A DNA stretch of 64,000 nucleotides from Bettongia penicillata ogilbyi (GCA_023548195.1 JAJHZJ010000008.1:585999-649998); one strand, 5' to 3'. Shown: positions 12,356 through 24,200, numbered from the stretch's first letter. A program made the numbers and translations. Notes: a model not told the origin generated them from the letters alone.

Positions 12356-13034
12356 TTAAGATTTCCCTACATTAGTAGAATATAAACTCTTTGAGGACAT
12401 TCCAACTAGTAACTTAACAATGGTTGACTTGAATTGAATACTGCTGATCTGATTGGCTAGGCAGACTTTTTGACTCCATGTACTATATCTCATTCAAAAT
12501 TGTGCTTATTGGAGGAGGACAATAATATTTCTATATTTATCGGTGAATGAATGATATAAGAATAACTGTGTTTCCTGACAAGGACTTCCTTATAACTACA
12601 GTGCATAAACTGCATTGAGAGAATCTTCAATTATGAAGGGAGATCTCCATGATGCCATGAGTCTTTCATATACAATATTAGAGGAGGCCTTCCACACTTG
12701 ACTCAAAATAAATATAATGATGAAGATAAAGAGAGACAAAATAATAGTTCTAAATATTTGAAGGAATACTTCTGTAAACTTATTCACAAGTTTGTTCATT
12801 TGTTATCTCTTTTGATTGCTTTTTGACAATTTAACTCATGCATACTACACTGGATCATCTTCAGTGCACTACTATAAAAATACACTATATAGGGACTAAT
12901 AAAGTCTCCTTAGCTTATGCCCTATTTAGGAATCATATATTTTTTAACTAATTTCTTTACGTCAGCCATTGTTTTCCTAGATTCCTTCTTTCAAGGACTC
13001 TTTCTGTCTTAGTAGCTTCTTAATATATGATCAA

Positions 13035-13137
13035 TAATGATAATACTTGGTGTTATTGTGCTTCATGGACATTGTCACATTGGGATGTCCCTTAACCCTG
13101 TAAGGTAGTTACCATAAGCATTATTTATTATCCTTTT
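13035..13137 (-). repeat. MIR 3' part, antisense
   Basis: 'cttcatggacattgtcacat', 'cctgtaaggtagttaccata' and 'attattatcc' read as the reverse complement of the MIR tail. Confidence 0.45.
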
Positions 13138-13139
13138 TT

Positions 13140-13345
13140 AATGGATTTTCCTCTGACACATACTGACTTTGTGATCTTAGGCAAGTCACCTAACATTTTC
13201 AACGTTCTAGGCACATCTCTAACACTCTAAGTTGCAGAGAAGGTTCCAACCTTTACTGGTATTGGGATTTTTTTTTCAATAGAGAATTTCCTATATCACT
13301 GAAATCATAACTCCAATCCTTATCTCTGTCCATTTGAGGAAATTA
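13140..13345 (+). repeat. tRNA-type SINE, second marsupial family
   Basis: 'cctctgacacatactgactt', 'tgtgatcttaggcaagtcac', then the family-specific body 'aacactctaagttgcagaga' and 'actgaaatcataactcca'. Other copies lie at 19125, 27535 and 58742. Confidence 0.75.
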
Positions 13346-13349
13346 GGAA

Positions 13350-15000
13350 TATAGCCTCAGAGATACCAGGTGACTTGTTACAATTGCACAAATAGTGTCA
13401 GAAATAGAATTCTAACCAGTTGTCTATTAAATTTTAAGTCAGTTATTCTTTCCATTAGAAGATGATACTGATAATGTACCTTCCTCACAACCACTATTTC
13501 ATCAGTATCCTTTAGTGATCTGTCAGTATGCTATGAAAATATTAGTAGTCTTTTCTGTCTTTCTTTCGCTGATAATTATTCTCTGTGACCAATTATTCTG
13601 CATATCTTTTGGATACAGCTAGATGTCAAAAAAAATCCAAAGGTTGAACCCTACTTAGTTGAATACATCAAAAGGACTGTGAAATTGGGGAGAGTATTCC
13701 TTCTACGCCATGCAGATTGTAACCCTTCAGTGCTGTATAAGGTTGATAGTATTCTTTCTCATAACCTCCACTGTATTCATGATGCCCCCGACCTAGATGG
13801 TTTTGGATTTTGACAGAAGACAGAACATTTGGTTTTGACTTTTGCAAGTACCATCAGAATATATTATCCTTTATCAAATACTGGCATTTGGAGGTCACAT
13901 TAGCAGAGGCAATGAAATATCTCCAGGACTGGTGAACAGAGTGAGTATTCATGCTTCCACTTAATTTGCACAAAGAGAAAAAGCATCTTTCAGCTCCCCT
14001 AAATTTTGTATTGCTACATCATAATATTTCAAGGGGGAAATATGAAACAAAATGGAAGCATTTGGCCATTAATGCACAATTTTCCTCTTCTTCATTTGTG
14101 AGGAGAAACATGTGTGCATAATCAAGCCTCCAGAATAGAGTTTATTGAGCGTGCTATTAAAATATTTGGGAATCCTTTCATGCAGCAATTCCTAGAAAAC
14201 ATCACAAAATAACCCTTGTAGAAGCTGGGTGGTTCTGAGCTATCTTTCTAGTTATTTTTATGTTTGGCAAGGGTTAATTGGCCAGGGTCAGCCATCGTAA
14301 TCAGATGGAAAAAAAAACCCTCAGTCCCACTTAACTTTCTATTTCAATAAAGATAAAAATCATACCTTGATAGAAAGACATGCAAACTTTTCCTGCTCCT
14401 CTAAAGCAATCAGAAACTATTGACTGAAAATTAAATTAATTTATAAAGAGATGCCTTCTTTCCCTACACCCCTTAGATCAATATCAGAAACATGATGGTT
14501 GCTCAGTACGTGTTACTGACCCACTGAAAAGTTCCTTACTTTCAACTTCCAAGGTCATTTCCAAATTATGAGGAAGGAAAGGAACTGTCAGAGTCTGTCC
14601 TGGATTGTAGCACTCTTCTGAGTCCAGTGTCACATTTTGTTCAGCATTTCTTCAGCCAATGGATATCTATTTTGTTTACTATTTTTTAAGCATCTCAAAG
14701 AGAAGTGTAGCTTATAGTATTTTGCCCTATGTGTAACATTTATGTCTTTGACCCATATGGAGTTTATATTTATTTGTTTCCCTCATTGCCTGTCTTAGTG
14801 CTCTGTGTCAAGTTGGTGCTTAATAAATGTATGTCAAATGGGATTGAATTTTCTTAATTAAAATCTAGTATAGGAATGGAGAGTGACCCTTGAAAACTAG
14901 GGTCAGTGACTCAGAGGGAAAAAAACAGACAAAAGTTATAACAAATAAAATAATTTTTTCCAAAGAGAACTATTAAACATCCAATTCACCATCCTACAAA
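13350..15000. other. Unique DNA, possible conserved non-coding stretch
   Basis: No repeat seen. The part at about 14030-14300 lacks decay signatures and contains homeodomain-like AT motifs (taatgcac, tttattgag, gggttaattggcc). This is suggestive of a regulatory element only, with no direct proof. Confidence 0.3.
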
Positions 15001-15019
15001 ATGGATCAAGTATACTGCA

Positions 15020-15025
15020 TAGATG
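15020..15025. repeat. Target-site duplication, left copy
   Basis: TAGATG, matched by an identical TAGATG at 15512-15517 just outside the other end of the LTR. Confidence 0.9.
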
Positions 15026-15334
15026 TGTTCGGGGCTATTCCCCGGCCTCGGCTTAGTTGGGTTTCTATGCACGGGGCTATTCCCCGGCGCGGCCTAGTTG
15101 GGCTTCTTAACCCCAACTGATCCCTCCAGGCTACCTCAGCCCGATCTCGTAACCCCAACTGACCCTACCAGGCTCCCTCAGCCTGGTCTTCGCTTGCTCA
15201 CCTGTTCCCCGGTCTTCGGACGTCTCCGATCCCTGCCGTGCGACCATATGGCCTAGCTGCGCGACAGGGCTGTCCCCTCCTCCACGGAGGGAACAATGAC
15301 TACACACGCACCCAAGGATGTCAGTGCTCTTCAC

Positions 15335-15340
15335 TTTATT
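15335..15340 (-). promoter_or_regulatory. LTR polyadenylation signal
   Basis: AATAAA on the minus strand (TTTATT as read), placed between the TATA box and U5 as expected for the R region. Confidence 0.8.
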
Positions 15341-15403
15341 GATGGCGTCCTTCTACATCTCTTTCTTGGTTACATCTCTCTCCCCAATCCCCCTCCGACA
15401 GCT

Positions 15404-15413
15404 CCTTATATCC
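15404..15413 (-). promoter_or_regulatory. LTR TATA box
   Basis: GGATATAAGG on the minus strand, about 70 bases upstream of the LTR polyadenylation signal. This is where a retroviral U3 promoter would sit. Confidence 0.7.
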
Positions 15414-15511
15414 CCAGCCAGAGCCCCACCCATGTTCCTCCCTAAGGGCAGAGCCAGCTCCCTGAGGGTGGAGCCAGCTCCCAAGGCCGGTCCAGAGCTT
15501 GGCCCCTAACA

Positions 15512-15517
15512 TAGATG
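15512..15517. repeat. Target-site duplication, right copy
   Basis: TAGATG, the partner of 15020-15025. Confidence 0.9.
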
Positions 15518-15659
15518 GATAGATTGGTGTATAGATAAATAGACAGATGAATGAATACATTTTAAGCCTTCATTTAATTCATAGGTTTAGAATTGGAAGA
15601 GTCCTTAGAAATAGAGGCTTAACCCATAGCCTGTCACCATGGTGCCAGGTCACTGTGAC

Positions 15660-17310
15660 TGGTTGTTTTCTTTTCTTCCTCTATATTCCAGTTAGAGAAT
15701 AATAAAATTAGATGGAGAAAGAGATATGATAGAAATGAGGATAACTGAATCGAAATAGAGTTAAATTATGGTTACCATATCTGCTCACAGGCAAGGAAAC
15801 ATTGGGGATTTCTAGAAGATTCTGAGCAAAATTTCAAGTTAACTATACCCCTCCCTGTCTCAGTTCTACCTTTGCTCACCTCCCAGAAGCCCCTCTTTTT
15901 TGTGGCTACAAAGTATCATCTTGTGTACTCTGGCTAACCAAAACTTTCCCGTACAGTTCTATGGCCAGACTTGCCATACCCCATAATACCTATGGATGCC
16001 ACATGCAACAAATTATTCCTCATTCACCACCTACACCATGCTTTCAATGTCAGTGTTGGGAAAGCAATGGGATGAAGTCAAAGGACTTGTGGGTTTATGT
16101 CCATTTTAAATGTGTGTTCTGAAAATGTTTTCTCTTGATGCAGTGCTACTCTCATCTTACCATATTTTGCGTTTAGTATAATGCATTTAGTATAATGACT
16201 TAAGCCAACCTTCACTCTGTAGTAGACAATGTAGATGTTTTTGTATCCTTCCCCTCCAGTCTGGATTTCTCTTCCCTCCTTTCTTTCCTTTCACTTGTAG
16301 ATTCCTGTTTCAGTAGCTTCTGGTATTTTTTTCTCTAGCTGCTTTTCTCAGGGGAGTACCTGCCACATTTGTTTCCTAATAGACTCTGGAATAAGCTTCC
16401 CACATTCTTTTCTTTTCTTCTGATAAAAACAAGTGTCCCAATCCCTGCTATCTCACTCTTCCTTGGGGCTCAAACTGCTCTAAGCTTCCCAGAAAGCAGA
16501 CAGAACTGACAACAGGAGAAAACTTTTGCTATTACTGTAGCAAAAGAAAACGAACAAAAAATAAAACAAAACAATGACAAAAAATAGCTTTAGTGTGACT
16601 TGTTTGAATATCCATTGATGCTGAAAAGTAGGAAATGAATCAAGATTGACATTCAAAACTATTTTTTACAAAAATTGAACTAGCATAAAGCAGTTGTTAC
16701 AGAGAGGAGGCATATAGATTCCCCCAAATGCCTTTCCTAGCAAAGGGTTGATCTCCTTGCCAAAGGACTTTGTTATTGATATAGAATAAAAAAGAATTTC
16801 TGGGTTATATAGACTATGATGGTGAGGATATTCAACCCAAAGATAAGACTAATTTGGAGTTGTGTCTTCTGTCAATGTAATAATACTACTGTCTTTTCCC
16901 ACTGCTTTTTGTTTGGTTGGTTTGTTTTTTTGGGGAGGGCAGAACTTCTGAGTCTTCAGGGTCACACGAACATCTAACCAAGAAAAAGAAATGAAAAAAA
17001 CCCAACAACCTAAATTTGATTATGACTCGGTTTTGAGTAACAACTACCTGAATACCTTTTTACCTTATCTAGATAAATGTAAACTCACATACTTTTTTAC
17101 TCAGAGGTACCTATCCTTCCAGTAATATACAAAAAGGAAACACTTGGAGACAATTGAAAATGACAGATTCTGATTTTCCTTTTCAGATGTAGGGATAAGG
17201 GTGGGGTGGCATCTTAGACATTAAAGGCAGAGCGGGCACTGCCTTATGACTTAGGATCAACCCTGCCACTAGGGTTTCTTAACTTTGCGGGGAGGAGGTG
17301 GGAAAGGAGG
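15660..17310. other. No feature recognised
   Basis: Apparently unique DNA. A poly-pyrimidine bias at 16240-16420 is the only compositional anomaly. Confidence 0.4.
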
Positions 17311-17319
17311 GGAAGGAAG

Positions 17320-17565
17320 AATTTGTTAAGTACCTACTGTGTGTCAATATATTAAGCACTTTCCAAATATTAGCTCATTTGATCCTATGAACAACTTTTT
17401 GATGTAGGTGCTAATATGATCTCCATTTTACATCTGGAGAGACAGGCAAATAGAGGTTAAGTAACTTGCCCACGTTCACACAACTTGTAAGCAACTATGG
17501 TCACATTTGAACTCCTGTTTCCCTGACCACAGGCCCAATATTCTTTCCACTCTTCCACCTAGGAA
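17320..17565 (-). repeat. MIR, antisense, nearly full length
   Basis: 'cactttccaaatattagctc', 'atctccattttacatctgga', 'gaggttaagtaacttgccca' and 'cacttgtaagcaac'-like text in the reverse-complement order of MIR. Confidence 0.88.
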
Positions 17566-17569
17566 AATG

Positions 17570-17682
17570 GGGTCATAGATTTAAAGTTCAAAGGGGCCTT
17601 AGAGGTCATCAGGTACAATATCCTTATGGGGTAAGTAACTTGCTCAGAGTCATACAAAGAGTAAGGATAGAATGTAAATTCC
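17570..17682 (-). repeat. MIR-related SINE fragment, antisense
   Basis: 'gtcatagatttaaagttcaa', 'aggggccttagaggtcatca' and 'agtaacttgctcagagtcat' match the 'TCATAGATTTAGAGCTGGAA' type mammalian repeat, also seen at 63170 and 63740. Confidence 0.6.
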
Positions 17683-17683
17683 A

Positions 17684-17868
17684 GTTCAGGTTAGCTGTGT
17701 GACCCTGGGTAAATTCCTTAACCCTGCTTGCCTCAGTTTCCTCATCTGTAAAATGAGCTAACGAAGGAAATGGCAAACCATTCCAGTATCTTTATCAAGA
17801 AAATCTTCCATGCGATCATAGAAGAGGTGTACAGACTGAAAAGACTCAGCAGCCACAACAATACAGAA
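17684..17868 (+). repeat. Marsupial CORE-SINE, 5'-truncated
   Basis: Begins inside the tRNA-related part at 'ttagctgtgtgaccctgggt' and continues through 'cctcatctgtaaaatgagct' and 'ggaaatggcaaaccattcca' to an ACAACAATA tail. Confidence 0.88.
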
Positions 17869-17877
17869 CGATACGCA

Positions 17878-17978
17878 TTGATTAAACACCTATTGCACAC
17901 CAGGCACAATGAAAAGTATTGGAGTTACAAATAGAAAAAGAATAAAATCCTTGCCCTCAGTGGTTTTATAGTCGAATC
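17878..17978 (+). repeat. L2/MIR-type fragment
   Basis: 'ttgattaaacacctattgca', 'caccaggcacaatgaaaagt' and 'ccttgccctcagtgg' are the widely dispersed 'tattaagcacctactatgtgccaggcac' sequence. Confidence 0.65.
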
Positions 17979-17981
17979 TGG

Positions 17982-18270
17982 GTGATTCGTTGTTATTCAG
18001 TCCCCTCCTCTTTGTGAGTCCACTGGAGTTTTGTGTTTCTTGCTTGTATTTTGTTTGATTTTGGTTTTGGTTTAGTTTTTTTTTTTTTGTAAAGATACTA
18101 GAATGGTTTGCCATTTCCTTCTCCATCTCATTTTACAGATTGAGGAAACTGAGGCAAATAGGGGTAAGTGACTTATTCAAGGTCACGTAACTAGTAAGTA
18201 TATAAGGCCAGATTTGAACTCAGGAAAATGAATCTTCCCAACAACAGGCCTAGACTCTGCCATCCTAATT
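17982..18270 (-). repeat. Marsupial CORE-SINE, antisense
   Basis: Reads from 'gattcgttgttattcagtcc' through 'atggtttgccatttccttct', 'cattttacagattgaggaaa' and 'gacttattcaaggtcacgta' to 'cagatttgaactcagg'. A T-rich insertion (18055-18090) interrupts the body. Confidence 0.88.
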
Positions 18271-18681
18271 AGCTTTAACACTTAAAAAGAAGCTGAAAAA
18301 CTGAGAGGAGGTGATGAGCAAGGAGGGGAAGGTATGGTAATAGTGGAGTCGTAATCAAACAATGCAGCTGGAGGAAAATGAAGAGTTGACTGAACGTCTG
18401 GAGCCCCTTGAAATGAAGGTTTAGGGAGAAGGTTTTGTTGTTGTCGGTGTTTCTTTGTTTTATGCTCAACTCTCCAATACAAAATTTGGATTGGAAATAT
18501 TGAATTTGGATGAGTTAAATGTGATACCCTAATAATAAAACAACAAGTACATCTGCAATAATGTGCACTTTAACAGTGCTTCATGCCACATTTTTCTTAT
18601 AAGCTTATGAAATCACTCGTGGACCTTGATTTTACCATTATGGAAATCAAGATTCACAGAGTTTAAGGGAGCTCTCTATAG

Positions 18682-18776
18682 TCACACACACACATATGTA
18701 TACACACCCGCACACACATATGTATACATATGTACACACATATCATATATGACATATATGTATGCACACGTAGCTA
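18682..18776. repeat. CA/TATG microsatellite
   Basis: Mixed (CA)n and (TATG)n dinucleotide tract. Confidence 0.9.
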
Positions 18777-18904
18777 AATGAAATAATTAAGTACATTGGT
18801 GTTTATGTAGATAAGTGTGTGTGTATGTAACTTTATATAGTTTCTGTATTCTGAGATTGTATAGGCATTTATTTATATAGTTTATAGCATTTATATAGAT
18901 TCTG

Positions 18905-19055
18905 TGTTTTGAGATAGGTTTCCTCACCTGTAAAATGGAAATAATAATGACACCTACCTCCCAGGTTGCTGTGAAGATAAAATGAGGTAGTAATTTAAGG
19001 CGTTTTGGAAACCTTAAAGTGCTATATAAAACTAGCTATTAACATTATTATTCAT
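18905..19055 (+). repeat. MIR-tail SINE fragment
   Basis: 'tttcctcacctgtaaaatgg', 'acacctacctcccaggttgc' and 'ccttaaagtgctatataaaa'. Confidence 0.85.
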
Positions 19056-19124
19056 CTTTATGTAGTGTTTACATATGTACATCTAATATATGCTAAAGAT
19101 ATGTGTATATATGCCTATATGAAA

Positions 19125-19370
19125 TGCAGCAAGGCACTGTAGATAGAGAGATAACCTCAGAGGCAGGTGGAAAACCTGGGTTCAGCCTTTGCCTCTGACA
19201 TGTTCTGACTGTGTGACTTTGGGCCTGAGCAAGTTGCTAACTTCTCAGTGCCTGAGGAGTCTCAGTCGCTAAATTACAGAGAAGGTCTGAATCAGTAAGG
19301 AAGTTTTCTCATAAGACATCCCTACAACCATGAAATCATAGGCACATTCCCTATTCCTATGTGTATATTT
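19125..19370 (+). repeat. tRNA-type SINE, second marsupial family
   Basis: 'aacctgggttcagcctttgc', 'ctgtgtgactttgggcctga', 'attacagagaaggtctgaat' and 'catgaaatcataggcaca' place it with the copies at 13140, 27535 and 58742. Confidence 0.8.
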
Positions 19371-19744
19371 TCATACCCCCATATGTATGTATAGAACCAA
19401 AATATATTTCATAACATCAAGAATCCATGACTTGGTGTGTCTTTGCTGACAAACTATAATCTTTCTTTATGTTCAAAGATTCATCATTCTGTGGCTCATC
19501 AACCATTTAGATGATATATACCTCTTTGAATTTAGCTAGGCTACTCTAAAACCACAGGCATCCTATCTCTTATGAGACCCATGCTCAAAGTCTTTTGCTT
19601 TCAGTATCTCACAATCCTCTCTCTGCCACAAAGAATCAATGGAGTAGGATTTTATTGGAGGAGCTCTGATATATATAGGATATACTATGGATATAGATCT
19701 GGTGACATTCCATATATTTCTCATCCTAGGACCAGTTTAGCTAA

Positions 19745-20330
19745 GTTCAGAGTCATCACCAAAATTATTTTCTTTTTTTTTATTATATTCATTTTACTTA
19801 TTTTTAATGCTCTACAATCACTACCATGAAACTTAGACTTCTCACTGCTACCTACCCCCCTCTCTCCCCAAGACGGCACACAATTCTATATAGGATCTAC
19901 ATGTATGTTCTTATCGAATATATTTTCATTATAGTCATGCTGTGTAGAAGAACTAAAATAAATGTGAGAAATCATATAACAAACCAAAACATAACACACA
20001 CACACACACACACACACAAATGATCTGCTACATTCTGCGATTGAATGTGGAAGGAATTTTGCCTTAGAAAACCACTGGGAATTTTTATTTTTTAATGTCC
20101 TTGCATTGCTAGGAAGATCCAAGTCTACCAGAAAAAACTCTTGCACACTGTGGTCGTTGCTGTGCACAAAGTTCTCCTGGTTCTGCTCCTTTCGCTCAGC
20201 ATCAGATCGTATAAGTCTTTCCAGGCCTCTCTGAAGTCTTCTTGCTCATCATTTCTTATGGCACAATAATATTCCATTACATTCATATATCATAATTTAT
20301 TCAATCACCAGAATTCTTAAGCAAGAATCA
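19745..20330 (-). repeat. L1 3' end, antisense
   Basis: From the 3' terminus ('ctccccaagacggcacacaa', 'ttctatataggatctacatg') inward to the end of ORF2: 'cacaataatattccattaca' is the reverse complement of the codons for the MEYYCAI motif that closes marsupial L1 ORF2, and 'cttgctcatcatttcttatg' continues it. An (AC)n tract grew at 19994-20020. The copy is 5'-truncated just inside ORF2. Confidence 0.88.
19994..20020. repeat. (AC)n microsatellite
   Basis: Pure AC dinucleotide run of about 27 bp inside the antisense L1 3' region. Confidence 0.95.
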
Positions 20331-20879
20331 GTGATCTCTTTTGGTCAACCAAAATCAAACAGAACATCCCAGGAAAATCAAAACAAAAGCAAAACCAACA
20401 TCCATTGAGGCAAGAGGAGTTGTAGTCGGCATCAGGACCTTTGGGTAGTATCCACACCAATGAAAGTATATATCTTGAAAGTTCAAACAGCATTAAGAAG
20501 CAAAAGTATGCTCTTGATCATTACCCACAATTTGAAATATGTCAACATATATCAAAGTACTAGAAAACTGGCCTGTGGAATAAAAAACAATTTCCAGGCC
20601 AAGTAACCAGTATCTTGAGAGTACGTTCATTCAGCAGACATCTACATGAGTCCCTTCTGTGAAAACTTCTAAAGTGAAATCAGACCTGTTATTCTATTGA
20701 AATCTTCTCAGGCCATCTTTGACCTTTAAATCATCTCAGATTCTTACAAATTCCTGAAGTAACTTTTATCTTCTACTATTCATGTTCTTTCTTTCTATTA
20801 ACTTATAGATCAAATCTACTGTCTTTATCAAATCTCCTTCCAGCAATTCTAATCCAGCTTCCAAAATGTTGACATGTAA

Positions 20880-21112
20880 TAATAGCTAAATAGCATTTAT
20901 ATACTGTTTTAATGTTTAAAAAGTGTTTTACAAATATTGACTTATTTCTTTCTCTGAGAGGATGCCTGAGAGATGGTTATTCCCATTTTACAGATGAATA
21001 AAGGGAAGCAGACAGCAGTTAAATTTCTTATCTAGGGTCACAATGGTAGATAGCAGGTGTCTGAGACAGAATTTGAACTAGGGTCTTTCTGACCTTGAAT
21101 TCCAGCACTTTA
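20880..21112 (-). repeat. MIR, antisense
   Basis: 'atagcatttatatactgttt', 'gttattcccattttacagat', 'gcagttaaatttcttatcta' and 'agaatttgaactagggtctt'. Confidence 0.85.
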
Positions 21113-21117
21113 CGGGA

Positions 21118-21310
21118 GTAGAAAATAGCATGCAGGAGATGGAATCAGGAAACTGGAGTTCAAGGGCCACCTTATTTAATGGCCTGCATATAACCTCTGT
21201 AAGCTTAGGTTTTCCTTATATGTAAAATATATAATAGGAGTATCAAATGAGACAACATATGTACCAGCGCTCTGCAACCCCAAAAGCTCTATAAAAATGC
21301 TAGTAGCTAT
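21118..21310 (+). repeat. MIR-type SINE
   Basis: 'aactggagttcaagggccac', 'cctctgtaagcttaggtttt' and 'caaatgagacaacatatgta', with a closing 'ctctataaaaatgctagta'. Confidence 0.7.
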
Positions 21311-22439
21311 TATGAGTCATTCCCTGCTATGCCTTAGTTCTACTTGTAAACTTATTTCATTTGGATTTAATAAATGCATACCTACATATAAGAATAATCA
21401 TATATACATCCACTCACATTACAGTGACACAAAGGGTCCATACTTGTGTGTGTTTAGAAGGATTTCAAGCTTTCAAAAGGAGAAGACCAAAACTGAACAA
21501 AAAAAATTATTTCCAATATCCAAGAAAAGCCTAAAACAAGAAACATAAGGGATTCAGCGGAATTGAATTCCCTGCTTTTGGGAAGATGATCCTTGTAATA
21601 TACAGCTAGAAGGAATATACATAGACAGTATGGTATAGGGTAAAATTGAGGGAATGATATAAAAAATAAGGGATGAGAAAGAGGAGTACACTGGGTGCAG
21701 AAGGAAGGGAAAGGTAGAATGGGGTAAATTATTTTGCTGAATAGGTTTAAAAAAAACCTACTACAATGCAGGAAAAGATGGAAGGGTGGGCATTGGGCAT
21801 AGCTTCAACCTTATTTTAATCAGTATTGGCTCAAAGAAGGAATAATATACACAGTCAGTTGAATATAGAAATCTATCTTACCTCACAGGAAAGTAGGAGG
21901 GGAGGATATTTAAAAAAAGGGAGGATGGGGGAGGCTAACACAAGAGAGGACAGAGCAGTGGAGGCAGTAGACAGAAGCAAAACACCACCAAGGAGGAAAA
22001 GCATGAAGGGAGAGAGAGGACAAACAAGAGGAAAAATAGGATGAAGGGAAATACACAGATAGTAATCATAAAACTGTGAATGTGAATGGAATGAACTCTC
22101 CCAAAAAATGGAAGCAGATAGTACAGTGGATCAAAAACCAGAATCCTGCAATATGTTGCTTACAAGAACACACTTGAAACAGAGAGATACACACAGAGTA
22201 AAGGTAAGGGACTGGAGCAGAATCCATTAGGCTACAGCTGAAGTAAAGCAAGCAGAGGTAGCTGTGCTGATCTCAGACAAAGCAATATCAAAAATAGATA
22301 TAATAAAAAGTCATGAAGAAGGAAACTACCTCTTGCTAAAAGGTACTATAGACAATGAAGTAATATCAATTCTAAACATATATGCATCAATTAGTATAAC
22401 ATACAAACTTTAAAAGAATTTAAGAAAATTACAGGTTTA

Positions 22440-23270
22440 TGATAAAACAAAAGAAAAAACATTACAAAATATAAAATAGATAATTTTGATTATATTAAAC
22501 AACTTTTTTGCACAAAACTAATGCAACCAAGATTAAGAGGAAAACAGAAAGCTGGGGAATAATCTTTACATCAAATGTATCGGATAAAGACCTCGCTTCT
22601 CACATATATAGAGAACTGAGTCAAATTTATAAGAATATAATCCAATCTCCAATGATAAATGGTCAAAGGATATGAATAGGAAGTTTTTAGATGAAGAAAT
22701 CAAAGCTATCTATAGGCATATGACAAAGTGCTCTAAAACACTTTTGATTAGAGAACTTGATATTGAAAACAACTCTGAGGCACCACCTCATACTTATCAG
22801 ACTAATATAACAAAAAATAATAAAAACAATAAATGCTGGAGAAGATATGGGAAAATTGGGACACTAATGCATTATTGGTGGAGTTGTGAATTGATACAAC
22901 CACTCTGAAAAGCAATTTGGAACTATGCCCAAAGAGCAACCAAACTTGATCCAGCAAGACCACTACTAGGTCTGTATCCCAGAGGTGGTTTTACAAGGAA
23001 AAGGAACAATATGTACAAAAATATTTATAGCACCCTTTTTGGTTTTGAGAAAATATTGGTAATTGAGGGGATGCCCATCAATTGGAGGATGGCTTAACAA
23101 GCTGTGGTAAATGAATGTAATGGAATACTATTGTGCAATAAGATAATGAACAGGCAAGTTTTAGAAAATCCTGCAAAGACTTATGTAAACTGATGCAAAA
23201 TGAAATAAGCAGAACCAGGAAAACATTGTACATAATATCAGCAACATTGTGTGATGATCAACAATGAATG
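22440..23270 (+). pseudogene. L1 ORF2 C-terminal pseudogene
   Basis: A frameshifted remnant of the ORF2 C-terminus. One open frame (22672-22908) carries the conserved Cys/Trp-rich segment. After 22908 the reading shifts (IWNYAQRATKLDP in another frame), and the final MEYYCAI motif lies near 23115. Reverse transcriptase and most of the endonuclease are absent because of the internal deletion. Confidence 0.8.
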
Positions 23271-23523
23271 ATTCAGCTCTTTTCAGCAACACCATAGTGT
23301 AAGCCAAGTACAAAATATTTGCTAAGGAAAAATGCTATCCATATCCAGATAAAGAACTGATGGATTTTGAATGCAGATTGAAACATACTTTTTAAAATGT
23401 ATTTTATTCTTTTTCATTTTTTGAGTAATTTTTTTCACAGTTGTGAGTAATATGGAAATATGTTTTATGTGATAGCACATGTATAACCTATATCAAATAG
23501 CCTATCATTTTTGAAAGAAGGTA

Positions 23524-23572
23524 GGAGAGGGAGGTAGGGACGGAGGGACGGAGGAAGGGAGGGAGGAAAAAA
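23524..23572. repeat. Purine-rich GGGA/GGAA tract in L1 3' UTR
   Basis: The guanine-rich run near the 3' terminus is normal for this L1 family. Confidence 0.8.
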
Positions 23573-23811
23573 ATTGAAACTCAAAATATTGTAAAAATGA
23601 ATGCTACTTCCAAACCTTCCTGATGAAAAGGTCAGAGCTCAACAGAAAATTTGATCTTCAAATACAAGACTCAAGAGTCATAAAAAGGTAAACAGGAAAG
23701 AAAAATAACATGTTATTTATAAGGGTAAATAGTTTACATCCTCACAAGGGAAGATGACACTTGAGAATTGTGTCCTTTTTGTGACATTTAAAAGGGATAT
23801 ACATAGACAGA

Positions 23812-24200
23812 AAGGGCTCCTGGACCCCCCTAGTTTTAGAGTGATTATCAATAGTAACTGTTGCTGTTTCCCATCCAGCTTGATGTCTTTGTTTACTCAA
23901 CCTCATTAAAGGAACCATGCCCTGGCTATTTCTTAAACAGGGCTATTCAATGAATGGGCATTGCCTCACCCTAAGTGAGTACCTGCAAAGACCTTGGCCT
24001 AAAGATCCCAAAGTCTCCCAGTGCATCCTGGGCCATTTCCAGTCATTGGCAGGAATATCAGATCACTGGATTCAGATGGCTCTGGAGGAGAAGTGAGGTT
24101 CGTGACCTGCACAGCCCTCCTTCATTCAAAACAAAGTCAAGTGCAAGTCATGTCATTTCTTTGATGGCATGTCTTCTTTGGCAATGAAGGACAAACATGA
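23812..24200 (+). repeat. Composite unit, copy 1
   Basis: About 388 bp. Ends 'ggcaatgaaggacaaacatg'. A 70-codon frame (23975-24187) reads through it and recurs in copy 2 (24647-24862, also opening MSTCK), which reflects the shared repeat and not a gene. Confidence 0.8.

Larger units (their letters stand above)
15026..15511 (-). mobile_element. Solo LTR of an endogenous retrovirus
   Basis: The 486-bp element is bounded by TGTTCGGGG on the left and CCCCTAACA on the right, an inverted repeat TGTTAGGGG/CCCCGAACA in the sense (minus) direction, and is flanked by the 6-bp duplication TAGATG. On the minus strand a TATA-like GGATATAAGG (15404-15413) is followed about 70 bases later by the polyadenylation signal AATAAA (15335-15340), giving a U3-R-U5 order with a long U5 of roughly 290 bp. 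The U5 holds two pairs of 42-bp tandem repeats (15029/15071 and 15108/15150) and an AGTTGGG...CCCCAACT hairpin. It is far richer in CpG than its surroundings, which suggests a relatively recent insertion. A 6-bp duplication is typical of class II/betaretrovirus-like integrases. There is no internal region: the provirus recombined out. Confidence 0.92.
21465..23603 (+). mobile_element. LINE-1 copy, internally deleted
   Basis: Begins in the 3' part of ORF1, passes through the purine-rich inter-ORF region (21590-22060), enters the 5' end of ORF2 (endonuclease region at 22085-22400; fragments MNSP and WIKNQNPAICCLQE are legible), then jumps at about 22415-22440 to the last quarter of ORF2. The C-terminal part reads IYRELSQIYKN, then a Cys/Trp-rich NNKCWRRYGKIGT...WWSCELIQPL, corresponding to the L1 C-terminal region (human CWRGCGEIGTL...WWDCKLVQPL), and finally the MEYYCAI motif after a frameshift. 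The 3' UTR (23280-23600) ends without a poly(A) tail and abuts a second L1. The reverse transcriptase core is missing, so the copy is dead. Confidence 0.88.

Noticed and set aside
20175..20220. U5 snRNA-like text around CAGATCGTATAAGTCTTTCC
   Set aside because: The same text belongs to the antisense L1 ORF2 end and continues as L1 on both sides.
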